A stretch of DNA of 64,000 nucleotides, taken from contig JBAQLV010000022.1 of NCBI GenBank assembly GCA_049302185.1, positions 1 to 64,000 of the forward strand. Reading direction: 5' to 3'. Below, piece after piece: positions 43,305-51,665 of the stretch (position 1 is the stretch's first letter; every line of letters begins with the position of its first letter). This stretch comes from UBA1546 sp049302185. GTDB lineage: Bacteria; Nitrospirota; Thermodesulfovibrionia; Thermodesulfovibrionales; UBA1546. The notes under the pieces are model-generated. The model was not told the origin of the DNA and did no database searches. It was given only the letters and a program-made list of their open reading frames with translations. The position numbers and the translations under genes are program-made.

Positions 43305-44020
43305 TGTTGTCATACGATAAAATACCAGCCCATGTGGGAGTGATAATGGACGGCAACGGAAGATGGGCAGAGCTGCGCGGTTTTCCTCGAATAGAGGGGC
43401 ACAGAAGGGGAGCGGAGAGGGCAAGAGAGATTATTACAGCGGCAATTGAGGCAGGAGTCAGGGTGTTAACCCTTTATACTTTTTCCCTTGAAAACTGGCA
43501 AAGGCCAAAGGACGAAGTTACGACACTGATGAAGATTCTTGAGATATATCTGCGGAATGAATTCAATGAATTTATGGATAAGAAAATTGTATTCAAAACC
43601 ATAGGAGAGGTATGGAGGCTGCCGGAAAATGTGAAGGCGCTTATTGCCGAGACAGAGCGGAGAACAGCAGCCAATACCGGTATGATGCTGGTGGCGGCAC
43701 TGAGCTATGGCGGAAGGAACGAGATTATAAGGGCAGTAAAGAAAATTGTTTCTGCAAAAATGAACCCCGATGATATTACAGAAGAGTTTTTTGAATCCTT
43801 CCTTGACACCTCAGGCATTCCTTCTCCTGACCTTATAATAAGAACGAGCGGTGAAAGGCGTGTGAGTAATTTCCTGCTCTGGCAGGGCGCATATTCTGAA
43901 TTTTATTTTACAGAAACACTCTGGCCTGATTTTACAAGGGATGAGTTTCTGATTGCGCTTTATGATTACCAGACGAGGGAGAGGAGATTCGGCGCTGTTC
44001 CTGTGAGGATGAAGCCCTGA
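43304..44020 (+). CDS. uppS: Undecaprenyl diphosphate synthase
   Basis: Cis-prenyltransferase producing the C55 lipid carrier for peptidoglycan and LPS. IMDGNGRWAELRGFPRIEGHRRGAERA (about 10-35) holds the catalytic Asp and phosphate-binding Arg residues. LYTFSLENWQRP, and C-terminal PDLIIRTSGERRVSNFLLWQ and SEFYFTETLWPDF are diagnostic. 238 residues. Start GTG 43304 after GGGAGG, overlapping the previous gene by one base. Confidence 0.96.
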   Translation: MLSYDKIPAHVGVIMDGNGRWAELRGFPRIEGHRRGAERAREIITAAIEAGVRVLTLYTFSLENWQRPKDEVTTLMKILEIYLRNEFNEFMDKKIVFKTIGEVWRLPENVKALIAETERRTAANTGMMLVAALSYGGRNEIIRAVKKIVSAKMNPDDITEEFFESFLDTSGIPSPDLIIRTSGERRVSNFLLWQGAYSEFYFTETLWPDFTRDEFLIALYDYQTRERRFGAVPVRMKP

Positions 44021-44021
44021 C

Positions 44022-44807
44022 ATGCATTTAAAGAGACTGATTATCGCCGCGATTTTACTGCCTCTCATTTATTTCTATATCACAAAACTGCCGGCTGCGT
44101 ATTTTCTTTTTCTTCTTGTGATTGCCGCTGCCGCTGCGCAGTATGAATTTTATTCAATGTATAATGTTAAGGGGCTACTGAGGTATTCTGGTATAATTCT
44201 GGGGATATTAATGTTGTTCACAGTTCACAGTTCACAGTTCACAGTCCCTGCCTTATTCATTATAGTTGCCTGTATAAGACTTTTTTCCAAAAAAAATCCC
44301 CTATCTGCACTCCATGATATAGCCCCTGTAGTTATTGCCATTATATATATTCCTGGGCTGCTTGGTTATCAGCTTTATCTCAGGGAAAACGGCTCTGAGT
44401 GGATAATATTCCTTTACGGGTGTGTGTGGGCGTCAGACAGTCTGGCTTATTATATAGGCAAGGGTATCGGCAGAAGGAAACTATATGAAGAGATAAGCCC
44501 GAACAAGACAATTGCAGGAGCTGTGGGCTCAATAGCAGGAGGCATGGCCGGTGCAGTTATCCTCAAAATTACTCTTGTAAATTACATTGCGGTGTCTTTG
44601 GTGGAAGCGGCTGTTCTGGGGATGATTATAGGAATGGTGACTATCATAGGCGACCTTGCAGAGTCAATGTTCAAGCGTGACGCAGGCGTAAAAGACTCAG
44701 GCAGTATAGTGCCGGGGCACGGCGGCATACTGGATAAGATTGACAGCGTTCTCTTTGCAGGGCCTGTGCTGTATTGGATTTCTATAACATTCGGCTTAAT
44801 AAAATGA
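44022..44807 (+). CDS. cdsA: Phosphatidate cytidylyltransferase
   Basis: Integral membrane enzyme making CDP-diacylglycerol. The family signature KDSGSIVPGHGGILDKIDS is complete near the C-terminus, and WASDSLAYYIGKGIGRRKL is the internal motif. 261 residues with about seven hydrophobic helices. Residues about 65-75 (LFTVHSSQFTV) come from a heptad tract lying between hydrophobic segments, so it probably forms part of a loop or helix end. Confidence 0.94.
   Translation: MHLKRLIIAAILLPLIYFYITKLPAAYFLFLLVIAAAAAQYEFYSMYNVKGLLRYSGIILGILMLFTVHSSQFTVPALFIIVACIRLFSKKNPLSALHDIAPVVIAIIYIPGLLGYQLYLRENGSEWIIFLYGCVWASDSLAYYIGKGIGRRKLYEEISPNKTIAGAVGSIAGGMAGAVILKITLVNYIAVSLVEAAVLGMIIGMVTIIGDLAESMFKRDAGVKDSGSIVPGHGGILDKIDSVLFAGPVLYWISITFGLIK
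44216..44245. repeat. Heptad tract (GTTCACA)4 inside cdsA
   Basis: Four perfect GTTCACA units plus a partial one, in frame, single arm. Confidence 0.9.
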
Positions 44808-45949
44808 AACATGTAACGATTTTAGGCTCGACAGGCTCCATAGGGCGAAGCGCGCTTGAAGTAATCTCAAGATATCGTGACAGGTTTAAGGTTGTCGGGC
44901 TGACCGCTAAAAACAACATAGAACTGCTTGAAGAACAGATTAAGGCATTTAATCCTGAGATTGCGGCAGTGGCTGATGAGACATGCGCTTTGGAACTCAG
45001 AAAGAAACTCGGGATAAGGGTGCTTTCAGGCGACAGCGGCATTGCAGAGGTTGCATCGTACAATAAAGCTGATTTTGTTCTTTCAGCGATAATCGGATTC
45101 GCAGGTCTTTTTCCGACACTGTCTGCTGTAAGGGCAGGAAAGACAATCGGACTTGCCAACAAGGAATCGCTTGTAGTCGCAGGCGAAATAGTTATGAAGG
45201 ATGCGCTAAAGTCCGGAGCTAAGATAATCCCTGTGGACAGCGAGCACAGTGCGATATTCCAGTGTATGGAGGGGCGGAGCAGGGAATCTGTAAAGAGGAT
45301 AGTGATTACAGCATCGGGAGGCCCGTTTCTCGGTAAAAGCAGGAGCGAGTTGAACGAGGTTACAATAGAAGACGCACTTAAACATCCTAACTGGGATATG
45401 GGAAAGAAAATCACGATAGACTCTGCAACACTGATGAATAAAGGGCTTGAGGTTATAGAGGCGCATCGCCTCTTTGGGTTCTCCCATGATATGATAGACG
45501 TGCTTATACATCCGCAGAGCATAATTCACTCAATGATTGAATTGAAGGACAGAAGCTGTATAGCACAGCTCTCTGTGCCTGACATGAAGGGCCCTATAGC
45601 TTATGCCCTTACATATCCTGAGAGGCTTGATGACCCTATGCCGTTTCTTGACCTGAGCGCTGTCGGCAAACTCACATTCGAGAAACCTGACACGGAATGC
45701 TTTCCATGTCTTTTATATGCTTATGAGGCAATGAAGGAGGGAGGCACAATGCCTGCCGTGCTTAATGCCGCGAATGAAGTTGCGGTGGCTGCCTTCATGC
45801 AAAGGGAGATAGGTTTTAATGATATCCCTGTTGTCATTAAGAATACGATGCAGGTGCATGAGAGAAAACCAGCCTTAGAGATTGATGCTGTTGTAGAGGC
45901 TGACAGGTGGGCAAGGGAAAAAGCAAGAGAAATAATAAAGTCAAAATAG
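44804..45949 (+). CDS. dxr: 1-deoxy-D-xylulose 5-phosphate reductoisomerase
   Basis: Second step of the MEP isoprenoid pathway, supplying precursors for UppS two genes upstream. The NADPH site GSTGSIGRSALEVI is at residue 7; ANKESLVVAG, PVDSEHSAIFQ with metal ligands, ASGGPF and NWDMGKKITIDSATLMNKGLEVIEA complete the family. ATG 44804 overlaps the cdsA stop (ATGA), preferred over the longer frame from 44774. 381 residues. Confidence 0.96.
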   Translation: MKHVTILGSTGSIGRSALEVISRYRDRFKVVGLTAKNNIELLEEQIKAFNPEIAAVADETCALELRKKLGIRVLSGDSGIAEVASYNKADFVLSAIIGFAGLFPTLSAVRAGKTIGLANKESLVVAGEIVMKDALKSGAKIIPVDSEHSAIFQCMEGRSRESVKRIVITASGGPFLGKSRSELNEVTIEDALKHPNWDMGKKITIDSATLMNKGLEVIEAHRLFGFSHDMIDVLIHPQSIIHSMIELKDRSCIAQLSVPDMKGPIAYALTYPERLDDPMPFLDLSAVGKLTFEKPDTECFPCLLYAYEAMKEGGTMPAVLNAANEVAVAAFMQREIGFNDIPVVIKNTMQVHERKPALEIDAVVEADRWAREKAREIIKSK

Positions 45950-45952
45950 TTT

Positions 45953-46079
45953 GTCATTCCCGCAGTCAGTAAGCGGGAATCCAGAATTAATGAAGTGGAT
46001 TCCCGTTTTCACGGGAAATCATGGATGCCCGATTAAAAACCCCTGCTTACAAAATGCTGGGGCAGGCTTCGGGCATGAC
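45953..46079. repeat. GTCATTCC palindromic repeat, copy 4
   Basis: GTCATTCCCGCAGTCAGTAAGCGGGAATCCAG, then GTGGATTCCCGTTTTCACGGGAAATC and ending GGGCATGAC. A composite of three hairpins in the dxr-rseP gap. Confidence 0.85.
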
Positions 46080-46156
46080 GGATAAAGTTTTATGTGTCTT
46101 TACTTATGGTCTTATTAGTGAATAAAGTTAAAAATTAAAAGTTGAGGAGATAGAAG

Positions 46157-47500
46157 ATGACATTTATTTCAGCGATAGTATTATTGGGCATTCTGATATT
46201 TGTGCATGAACTCGGACATTTCCTTTTTGCAAAGAAGCTTGGAGTGAGGGTGCTTAAGTTTTCTTTGGGTTTTGGCCCTAAACTCATAGGCAGGAAATAC
46301 GGAGACACGGAATATCTTGTTTCTGCTGTCCCGCTCGGCGGATACGTGAAGATGCTGGGAGAAGAGCCCGGCGGCGAACTAAAAGAGGAAGATAAACCGT
46401 TTGCATATAATTACCAGCCTGTATGGAAAAGATTTCTGATAGTTTTTTCAGGCCCTGTATTTAATCTGTTTTTTGCTGCTGCTATCTTCTTTGTCGTATT
46501 TCTGTCGGGTGTCCCTGTACCCAAGCCTTATGTAGGGAAAGTCATGGATAATTCTCCTGCTGCTGCGGCTGGACTCATAACCGGCGACAGGATTGCAGCA
46601 ATTAACGGCAAGACTGTCTCCGGATGGGATGACATTGATGTTTCTGTAAATGAAAGCCGCGGTGAAAGGCTTCTTTTCAAAATAGAAAGAGAAGGGAAAA
46701 TCATTGAGCTTTCCGTAACTCCTGAAAAGAAAACAGGGAAAAACATATTCGGTGAAAATACAGAAGTTATGGATATTGGTATTATGCCTCTCTTGTATCC
46801 CGAGGTTGGTGAGGTAATTAAAAACGCTGTTGCTGAAAAAGCCGGCATAAAGAAAGGCGACAGAATCATTGAGATAGAAGGCGCTTCCATTAAAACGTGG
46901 CATGATATGACGGCAATCATACATGGAAGCCCTGAAAAACCGCTGAGACTTAAAATAAAACGGGATGAAAATTTTCTGGAATTGACTGTAACCCCTGAAA
47001 AAAAGACCTTCAAGTATCCTGACGGCGCTGAGAAACAAATCGGGCTCATAGGCATAGGTCCGGCAGGCAACAATGTAATAAAAAAATATAATCCTCTTAA
47101 GGCAGTGTCATTGGGGATTAAGAGAACGTGGGATATGGTTGCTCTAACGGTTGTCGTTGTTATTAAACTTATACAAAGGATTGTCCCGGCTGAAACATTG
47201 GGCGGGCCGATAATGATATTCCAGATGGCAGGACAGCAGGCATCTCTTGGAGCTATGAACTTTTTTGTGTTTATGGCTGTGATAAGTATAAACCTGGGTG
47301 TGCTTAATCTTTTGCCGATCCCTGTTCTTGACGGAGGGCATATACTGTTTCTCGGCATTGAAGCTGTCAGGCGGAAACCTCTGAGCGAGAAAGTAATGAT
47401 GATAGCCCAGAGAATAGGAGTTGGAATAATTATCACGCTAATGGCTTTTGCTTTTTATAATGATATAATGAGGTTTATCTCAGAGAAAACAATCCCTTAA
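46157..47500 (+). CDS. rseP: Site-2 metalloprotease RseP
   Basis: Inner-membrane zinc protease that cleaves anti-sigma factors and signal-peptide remnants. VHELGHFLFAKKLG (HExxH, about residues 18-31) and PIPVLDGGHILF (zinc Asp, about 390) are the active-site motifs. Two PDZ domains lie between (about 120-190 and 205-285; SPAAAAGLITGDRIAAINGK, AVAEKAGIKKGDRIIEIEG). 447 residues, the usual uppS-cdsA-dxr-rseP order. Confidence 0.95.
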   Translation: MTFISAIVLLGILIFVHELGHFLFAKKLGVRVLKFSLGFGPKLIGRKYGDTEYLVSAVPLGGYVKMLGEEPGGELKEEDKPFAYNYQPVWKRFLIVFSGPVFNLFFAAAIFFVVFLSGVPVPKPYVGKVMDNSPAAAAGLITGDRIAAINGKTVSGWDDIDVSVNESRGERLLFKIEREGKIIELSVTPEKKTGKNIFGENTEVMDIGIMPLLYPEVGEVIKNAVAEKAGIKKGDRIIEIEGASIKTWHDMTAIIHGSPEKPLRLKIKRDENFLELTVTPEKKTFKYPDGAEKQIGLIGIGPAGNNVIKKYNPLKAVSLGIKRTWDMVALTVVVVIKLIQRIVPAETLGGPIMIFQMAGQQASLGAMNFFVFMAVISINLGVLNLLPIPVLDGGHILFLGIEAVRRKPLSEKVMMIAQRIGVGIIITLMAFAFYNDIMRFISEKTIP

Positions 47501-47518
47501 CTTTTAATTTTTAATTGT

Positions 47519-47974
47519 ATGCATAAAATACTTGACTGGAAAGAGCTGAAAACGAAGATTGATGAGGCGAAGGCTGCCGGTAAAAAGATTGTCTTTACCA
47601 ACGGCTGCTTTGACATATTGCACATAGGGCATATAAGGTATCTCAGGGATGCAAAGGCGCTCGGAGACTTGCTTATCATTGGGTTGAACTCGGATAAATC
47701 TGTCTCTAGGATAAAACCCGGAAGGCCTATCAATCCACAAGGCCATAGGGCGGAGGTTTTGTCTTCGCTTGAGATGGTGGATTATGTAACCCTGTTTGAT
47801 GAAGAAACTCCCTATGAGCTGATTAAGTTTATAAAGCCTGATGTCCTTGTCAAGGGCGGTGACTGGAAAAAAGAAGATATTGTAGGTTCTGATATTGCAA
47901 AGGAAACCCGCAGCCTTCCTTATGTCAAGGGCGTATCTACTACAAAGTTAATTGAGAAAATAAAAAAGATGTAA
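47519..47974 (+). CDS. rfaE2: ADP-heptose synthase, cytidylyltransferase-type (RfaE2/HldE C-domain)
   Basis: Adenylylates glycero-manno-heptose 1-phosphate for LPS inner core. TNGCFDILHIGHIRYLRDA carries the HxGH nucleotidyltransferase motif (about residues 35-38), and KPDVLVKGGDWKKEDIVGSD is diagnostic of the RfaE bifunctional domain II. 151 residues, so the kinase half must be a separate protein. Confidence 0.94.
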   Translation: MHKILDWKELKTKIDEAKAAGKKIVFTNGCFDILHIGHIRYLRDAKALGDLLIIGLNSDKSVSRIKPGRPINPQGHRAEVLSSLEMVDYVTLFDEETPYELIKFIKPDVLVKGGDWKKEDIVGSDIAKETRSLPYVKGVSTTKLIEKIKKM

Positions 47975-48116
47975 GGAGGCTCAGGATTAAATGAATTCAA
48001 AAGGGGATAGACAAAAAAGTTTATGCTCTTTTTTGGTTTGCAGATGGCAGTCAGCCAAAATTGGGATATATATCATGCGGTTATGAACAAGTTATTCAAA
48101 AATGTGCCACTAAAAG

Positions 48117-48848
48117 GTGAATGTCAAATACATGAGAAGTCAACTGTATGTTCCGGAAATAACGAGACAAAGTCTAAAGGGAGAAATTCAGTCCTTCGTC
48201 CGAATATATACGCATAAATTATTACCAGTTTTTGATGATATTGAAAGTGAGGCTGAAAGTCTCGCCAATGATTCTTATGATACTTTTATGAGTCAACCAG
48301 CCAATGTTGATGATATTGACCCCTCATCGTTTGCGGACCAAGCGACGGATTTGGGGATAGAAAATTATTTTTTTCTCAGCATGGGGAAATATAATTTAAC
48401 TGCAACTTGGCACGCCACACTTTATCAACTTTGGGAGCAGCAAGTAAGATTATTTCTCTTTCGAGAAATATCACATGTAAAAGTACTTCAGTTTCAGTCG
48501 TTCTGTACGAGAATAGCTGAAATTAAAGAGACCTTCGCTTGTCACAATGTTAATGTTCATGCGCTTGCCTCTTGGCCGAAAGTTGATGAGTTATATCTTC
48601 TGTGTAACGTTATCAAACATGGTGACGGCGATTCTGCCAAGAAACTTCGAAAAGTCAATCCTGCAATATTCAAAAAAGAAGCTACATTGTTAGGAGAAGA
48701 AAGGTATATAGATTCTATGGATACATATAGAACAACTCTGTTAAATGAAACCTTAGCTCTCGATCAAATTAGTCTCGCAAAATATAAAGAGGCATTGCTT
48801 TCTTTTTGGGATGAACTACCAGAACGAAGCTATAGTGACGAATTATGA
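48117..48848 (+). CDS. Uncharacterised helical protein in an AT-rich accessory block
   Basis: 243 residues, soluble, mostly helical in appearance. Conserved-looking segments are ATWHATLYQLWEQQVRLFLF and DELYLLCNVIKHGDGDSAKKLRKVNP; the N-x-IKHG motif recalls HEPN-like proteins but I cannot assign the family. Start GTG 48117 (a downstream ATG at 48132 is the alternative). Lower GC and different codon use from rfaE2 and mfd suggest acquisition. No toxin or defence partner is recognisable next to it. Confidence 0.6.
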   Translation: MNVKYMRSQLYVPEITRQSLKGEIQSFVRIYTHKLLPVFDDIESEAESLANDSYDTFMSQPANVDDIDPSSFADQATDLGIENYFFLSMGKYNLTATWHATLYQLWEQQVRLFLFREISHVKVLQFQSFCTRIAEIKETFACHNVNVHALASWPKVDELYLLCNVIKHGDGDSAKKLRKVNPAIFKKEATLLGEERYIDSMDTYRTTLLNETLALDQISLAKYKEALLSFWDELPERSYSDEL

Positions 48849-48958
48849 ACAACACAACTTCGTATAACATTTGCAGAAAAATTGTTGCAAATCCATCGGG
48901 ATCTTTTGGGCCAAGAGTGTTAGGCAAAACTGTTTGTACCTTCTAAAAAGGGGGCTAA

Positions 48959-49669
48959 ATGAATAGCGAGCTTTCTGCTGTGGAATTAATTCTAAGTTTT
49001 ATTGTCACATGGCTTATTGGTCTATTTCCACCATTATTGCTCCGCTATGCAATATTCAAAAGACCAATAGAGAAAAAATTTGCAATAGCTATTATCATTT
49101 TTCTTTTTATTATGAACTTAACTATATTTATCGTATTGGGGAGTCAGAATAAAACGCACGCTGTACTTTATTTAATAGCATTGATTTCTTATAGAATACT
49201 TAATAAGGGCTATGTAAAGTTTAAAACTCGTGAAGACTATGAAAACTGGAAGTCCGAAAGGCTCAAAAAATTATCTGAAAAAACAAGTCATGTGAAAGCA
49301 AAACCGGAAGTTACGATACCAATGGCGATTGTAGAGAATCAAAAGCGCGCGATTACTGGGGAAAAAGCACTATGGATTGGCGGTATAGCGATTTTGATTG
49401 TTGCATCACTCATAACCTTCCAGTTATTTCTACGTTACCAAGAGGCCGAGGTAGGCTTTTTTGATATAAAATATGATAGGATTTTTGGCACTGTTTACAT
49501 AAAACATATAAATGCAAAAGAATGGCGGGAAACAAAATTTAAAAGCTTGCGTCATGCTAAAGCAGCTCTCACAAAAAGACAAATCGAAGATGCGGTTGAG
49601 GACATTGGCGGCAAGGTAAGGGATATTGAAGACAAGTTGGATGAATTACAAAATGAATTACAAAGATAA
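48959..49669 (+). CDS. Uncharacterised membrane protein with C-terminal coiled coil
   Basis: 236 residues: three N-terminal hydrophobic helices (about 7-30, 38-60, 65-85), a charged cytosolic stretch, a fourth helix (ALWIGGIAILIVASLITFQLF, about 140-160), then an extra-membrane domain ending in a coiled coil (VEDIGGKVRDIEDKLDELQNELQ). RBS AAGGGGG precedes ATG. No family recognised. Part of the 48-51.6 kb accessory block. Confidence 0.65.
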   Translation: MNSELSAVELILSFIVTWLIGLFPPLLLRYAIFKRPIEKKFAIAIIIFLFIMNLTIFIVLGSQNKTHAVLYLIALISYRILNKGYVKFKTREDYENWKSERLKKLSEKTSHVKAKPEVTIPMAIVENQKRAITGEKALWIGGIAILIVASLITFQLFLRYQEAEVGFFDIKYDRIFGTVYIKHINAKEWRETKFKSLRHAKAALTKRQIEDAVEDIGGKVRDIEDKLDELQNELQR

Positions 49670-50024
49670 CAAGAATGGATTAGATTGCTTTATGCACAAA
49701 AAATCAGGGTCAAAACTAAAATACATTTTCTAAGGCAATTAAGGGAACAGTTTCACAAAATTAAAGGATGCATCGCAGTCTTCCTTGCCCTGCACTATCC
49801 AAGGTTCCGGCTTTATCTTTTTACAGGGCTGTAATATAATCTGAATTGTATCGGATAAAGCGAGAGGGTCGTATAATCCGCATTTGCGGATTGATTAAAA
49901 AAGCATGGAGGGGATGAAAGTGTCTAAGAATTACATCGGAGTTGTTGGGGAGTCGTATTATTTCGAGTATCCAGTGCTGGATTAGATTTAGATGATGAAA
50001 AGGAAGAACTAATATGATTATGAT
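49670..50024. other. Gene-free 355-bp stretch in the accessory block
   Basis: Contains a perfect palindrome AATCCGCATTTGCGGATT (49876-49893) followed by GATTAAAAAAG, a weak terminator, and a 21-codon GTG frame (49919-49984) behind GGAGGGG that I do not trust as a gene. Otherwise nothing identified. Confidence 0.4.
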
Positions 50025-50813
50025 ATGATTATGAAAAAAAATTCAACCGCTGAAGCTATTTGGGGGTTTAGCAAGAGTGTTATTGGGATTTTACCTTTAG
50101 TTCTTATTCTTTTATACTTTAAGTGGATATATCTCATAATTTACATTATTTTGGGTGGGTTAACATTTTTTATCATAAAATCAAAAAGAAAAGTTCGCGC
50201 AGTAAATGCGCTTATTGCTCATTTATTATTTTGGCCTGTCTTCTTACTCCTTTGGAAAGAACTTATAAAAGAGCCGCCCTCAGTGCTTGATGCATTCAAT
50301 GATTTGGCTGATAAGGGAAGTCAGAACACTAACACACCACTGATGTGCTACAAGATGGCATACATGCTCTTGCCTCAAGAGCTTCACCAAAATCCTCAAG
50401 CAACTTTAGAACGCTTCCGCCGCCCGCAATCGACAAATGCTGGTGCGCTGTTCTATACAAAGGCATGCATCTCGTCGGGCTGCATGCCCAGACGCAAGGA
50501 TGCTGCCGAATTCTACACTCACATAGGTCGCCTATCGCCGAAAAAAACGTACTATATTATTCAGTACCCGACGCCATCACCGGTGTGTTTGGACGCTGGC
50601 TTGCCTGTCTTGGCTCCGTATTTCTCTGCAGCGATTATCGAAGAGACTACTGGACGGATTTCCTATTACGTGCTTGGACAAGCATTTACCGGAGGGACGA
50701 CACTAAGGACTGTTACAGCAGACGGAACTAACACAATAACTAACACAAACATAGGAGAAGGTAGCGAACCAACACTGGAAGCTTTTTTACAACTGCTGCA
50801 GTCTATGACCTAA
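50025..50813 (+). CDS. Uncharacterised membrane-anchored protein
   Basis: 262 residues: two close N-terminal helices (SVIGILPLVLILLYFKWIYLIIYIILGGLTFFII, about 17-50) and a third (NALIAHLLFWPVFLLLW), then a soluble domain with several cysteines (MCYKMAYML, KACISSGCMPRRKDA, SPVCLDAG). No family recognised. A good terminator lies 80 bp downstream. Confidence 0.6.
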   Translation: MIMKKNSTAEAIWGFSKSVIGILPLVLILLYFKWIYLIIYIILGGLTFFIIKSKRKVRAVNALIAHLLFWPVFLLLWKELIKEPPSVLDAFNDLADKGSQNTNTPLMCYKMAYMLLPQELHQNPQATLERFRRPQSTNAGALFYTKACISSGCMPRRKDAAEFYTHIGRLSPKKTYYIIQYPTPSPVCLDAGLPVLAPYFSAAIIEETTGRISYYVLGQAFTGGTTLRTVTADGTNTITNTNIGEGSEPTLEAFLQLLQSMT

Positions 50814-50893
50814 CTTAAGAAATAAGAATAGGAAAATAGAAACAGCGACCGTTTAAAAAGGAGACTGTCCGCAGTGGCAGGTGACAAGTTCAG

Positions 50894-50926
50894 AGGGGCA
50901 AGTTCTTGAGAGCCTTGCCCCTTTTT
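50894..50926 (+). terminator. Rho-independent terminator
   Basis: AGGGGCAAG and CTTGCCCCT pair perfectly around an 11-base loop, followed by TTTTT. Confidence 0.9.
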
Positions 50927-51010
50927 ATTTATTATCTTAACCTTCTTTGATTTTTTATAAGAATCTGGTAGGCTACAATAAAGACTTAATTAGGATCATA
51001 GGAGGGAAGG

Positions 51011-51292
51011 ATGAAACTAAGCACAGCCGTTAAACCAATAAGCCATATTAAATCTCATGCATCGGAAATAATCAGCGAAATATCCGAAACCGGCAATCCC
51101 GTTGTTGTTACCGTAAACGGAGAGGCTCGGGCAATAATTCAGGACATAAAAGAATATGAAAAAGACCGCGAAAGCACGTCAATGCTGAAGTTGCTGGCAA
51201 TGGGACGAAAGGATATGCTTGAAGGCAGGCATAAACCAATTAATCGGGCGTTTGCGGAATTAAAAAAGAAAATGCGCACTGCTAAACCGTGA
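51011..51292 (+). CDS. Phd/YefM-family antitoxin
   Basis: 93 residues; PISHIKSHASEIISEISETGNPVVVTVNGEARAIIQDIKEYE is the Phd/RelB-type N-terminal fold, with a basic C-terminal tail. RBS GGAGGG before ATG 51011. It overlaps the toxin gene by 4 bp. Expected to bind its own promoter. Confidence 0.88.
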   Translation: MKLSTAVKPISHIKSHASEIISEISETGNPVVVTVNGEARAIIQDIKEYEKDRESTSMLKLLAMGRKDMLEGRHKPINRAFAELKKKMRTAKP

Positions 51293-51615
51293 AATACGAA
51301 GTCCGTATCACCGGCGTTGCTCAGGACGACCTTTTCTCAATCTACAGGTACGTTGCAATCAATGATTCGCCGGGGAAAGCAGAGCATCTGCTTGACAACA
51401 TACAAAAGACAATGACTTCTCTGGAAACAATGCCTGCGCGGGGCAGTCACCCGACGGAAATGCGACGGTGGGGAATATTTGATTTCAGAGAAATTTTTTT
51501 CAAACCATACCGTATTATATATGAAATCAGAGATAAAGCGGTCTTCATTCATGCTGTTCTTGACGGACGCCGTAACTGCGAAGACCTTTTACAGCAACGG
51601 TTTCTGGGAGCTTAG
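51289..51615 (+). CDS. ParE/RelE-family toxin
   Basis: 108 residues; YEVRITGVAQDDLFSIYRYVAINDSPGKAEHLLDNIQKTMTSLETMPARGSHP and EIFFKPYRIIYEIRDKAVFIHAVLDGRRN match the ParE/RelE fold with its basic C-terminal strand. Start GTG 51289 (GTGA overlap). Whether it poisons gyrase (ParE-like) or ribosomes (RelE-like) cannot be told by eye. Confidence 0.88.
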   Translation: MKYEVRITGVAQDDLFSIYRYVAINDSPGKAEHLLDNIQKTMTSLETMPARGSHPTEMRRWGIFDFREIFFKPYRIIYEIRDKAVFIHAVLDGRRNCEDLLQQRFLGA

Positions 51616-51665
51616 CGAACAAACCCTTGCCTATAACCCCATTATATTTTAGTCTAAAATTATGA

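Noticed and set aside
44782..45522. 246-residue minus-strand ORF opposite dxr
   Set aside because: Antisense shadow of dxr, which has complete family motifs.
46528..47436. 302-residue minus-strand ORF opposite rseP
   Set aside because: Shadow of the highly confident rseP frame; composition is typical of antisense frames and no family pattern is visible.
48023..48217. 64-residue ORF before the accessory helical protein
   Set aside because: Overlaps the better frame at 48117 and has no ribosome site or recognisable pattern.
49919..49984. 21-codon GTG frame with a good Shine-Dalgarno sequence
   Set aside because: Too short to support and no similarity visible; mentioned only under the gene-free stretch.
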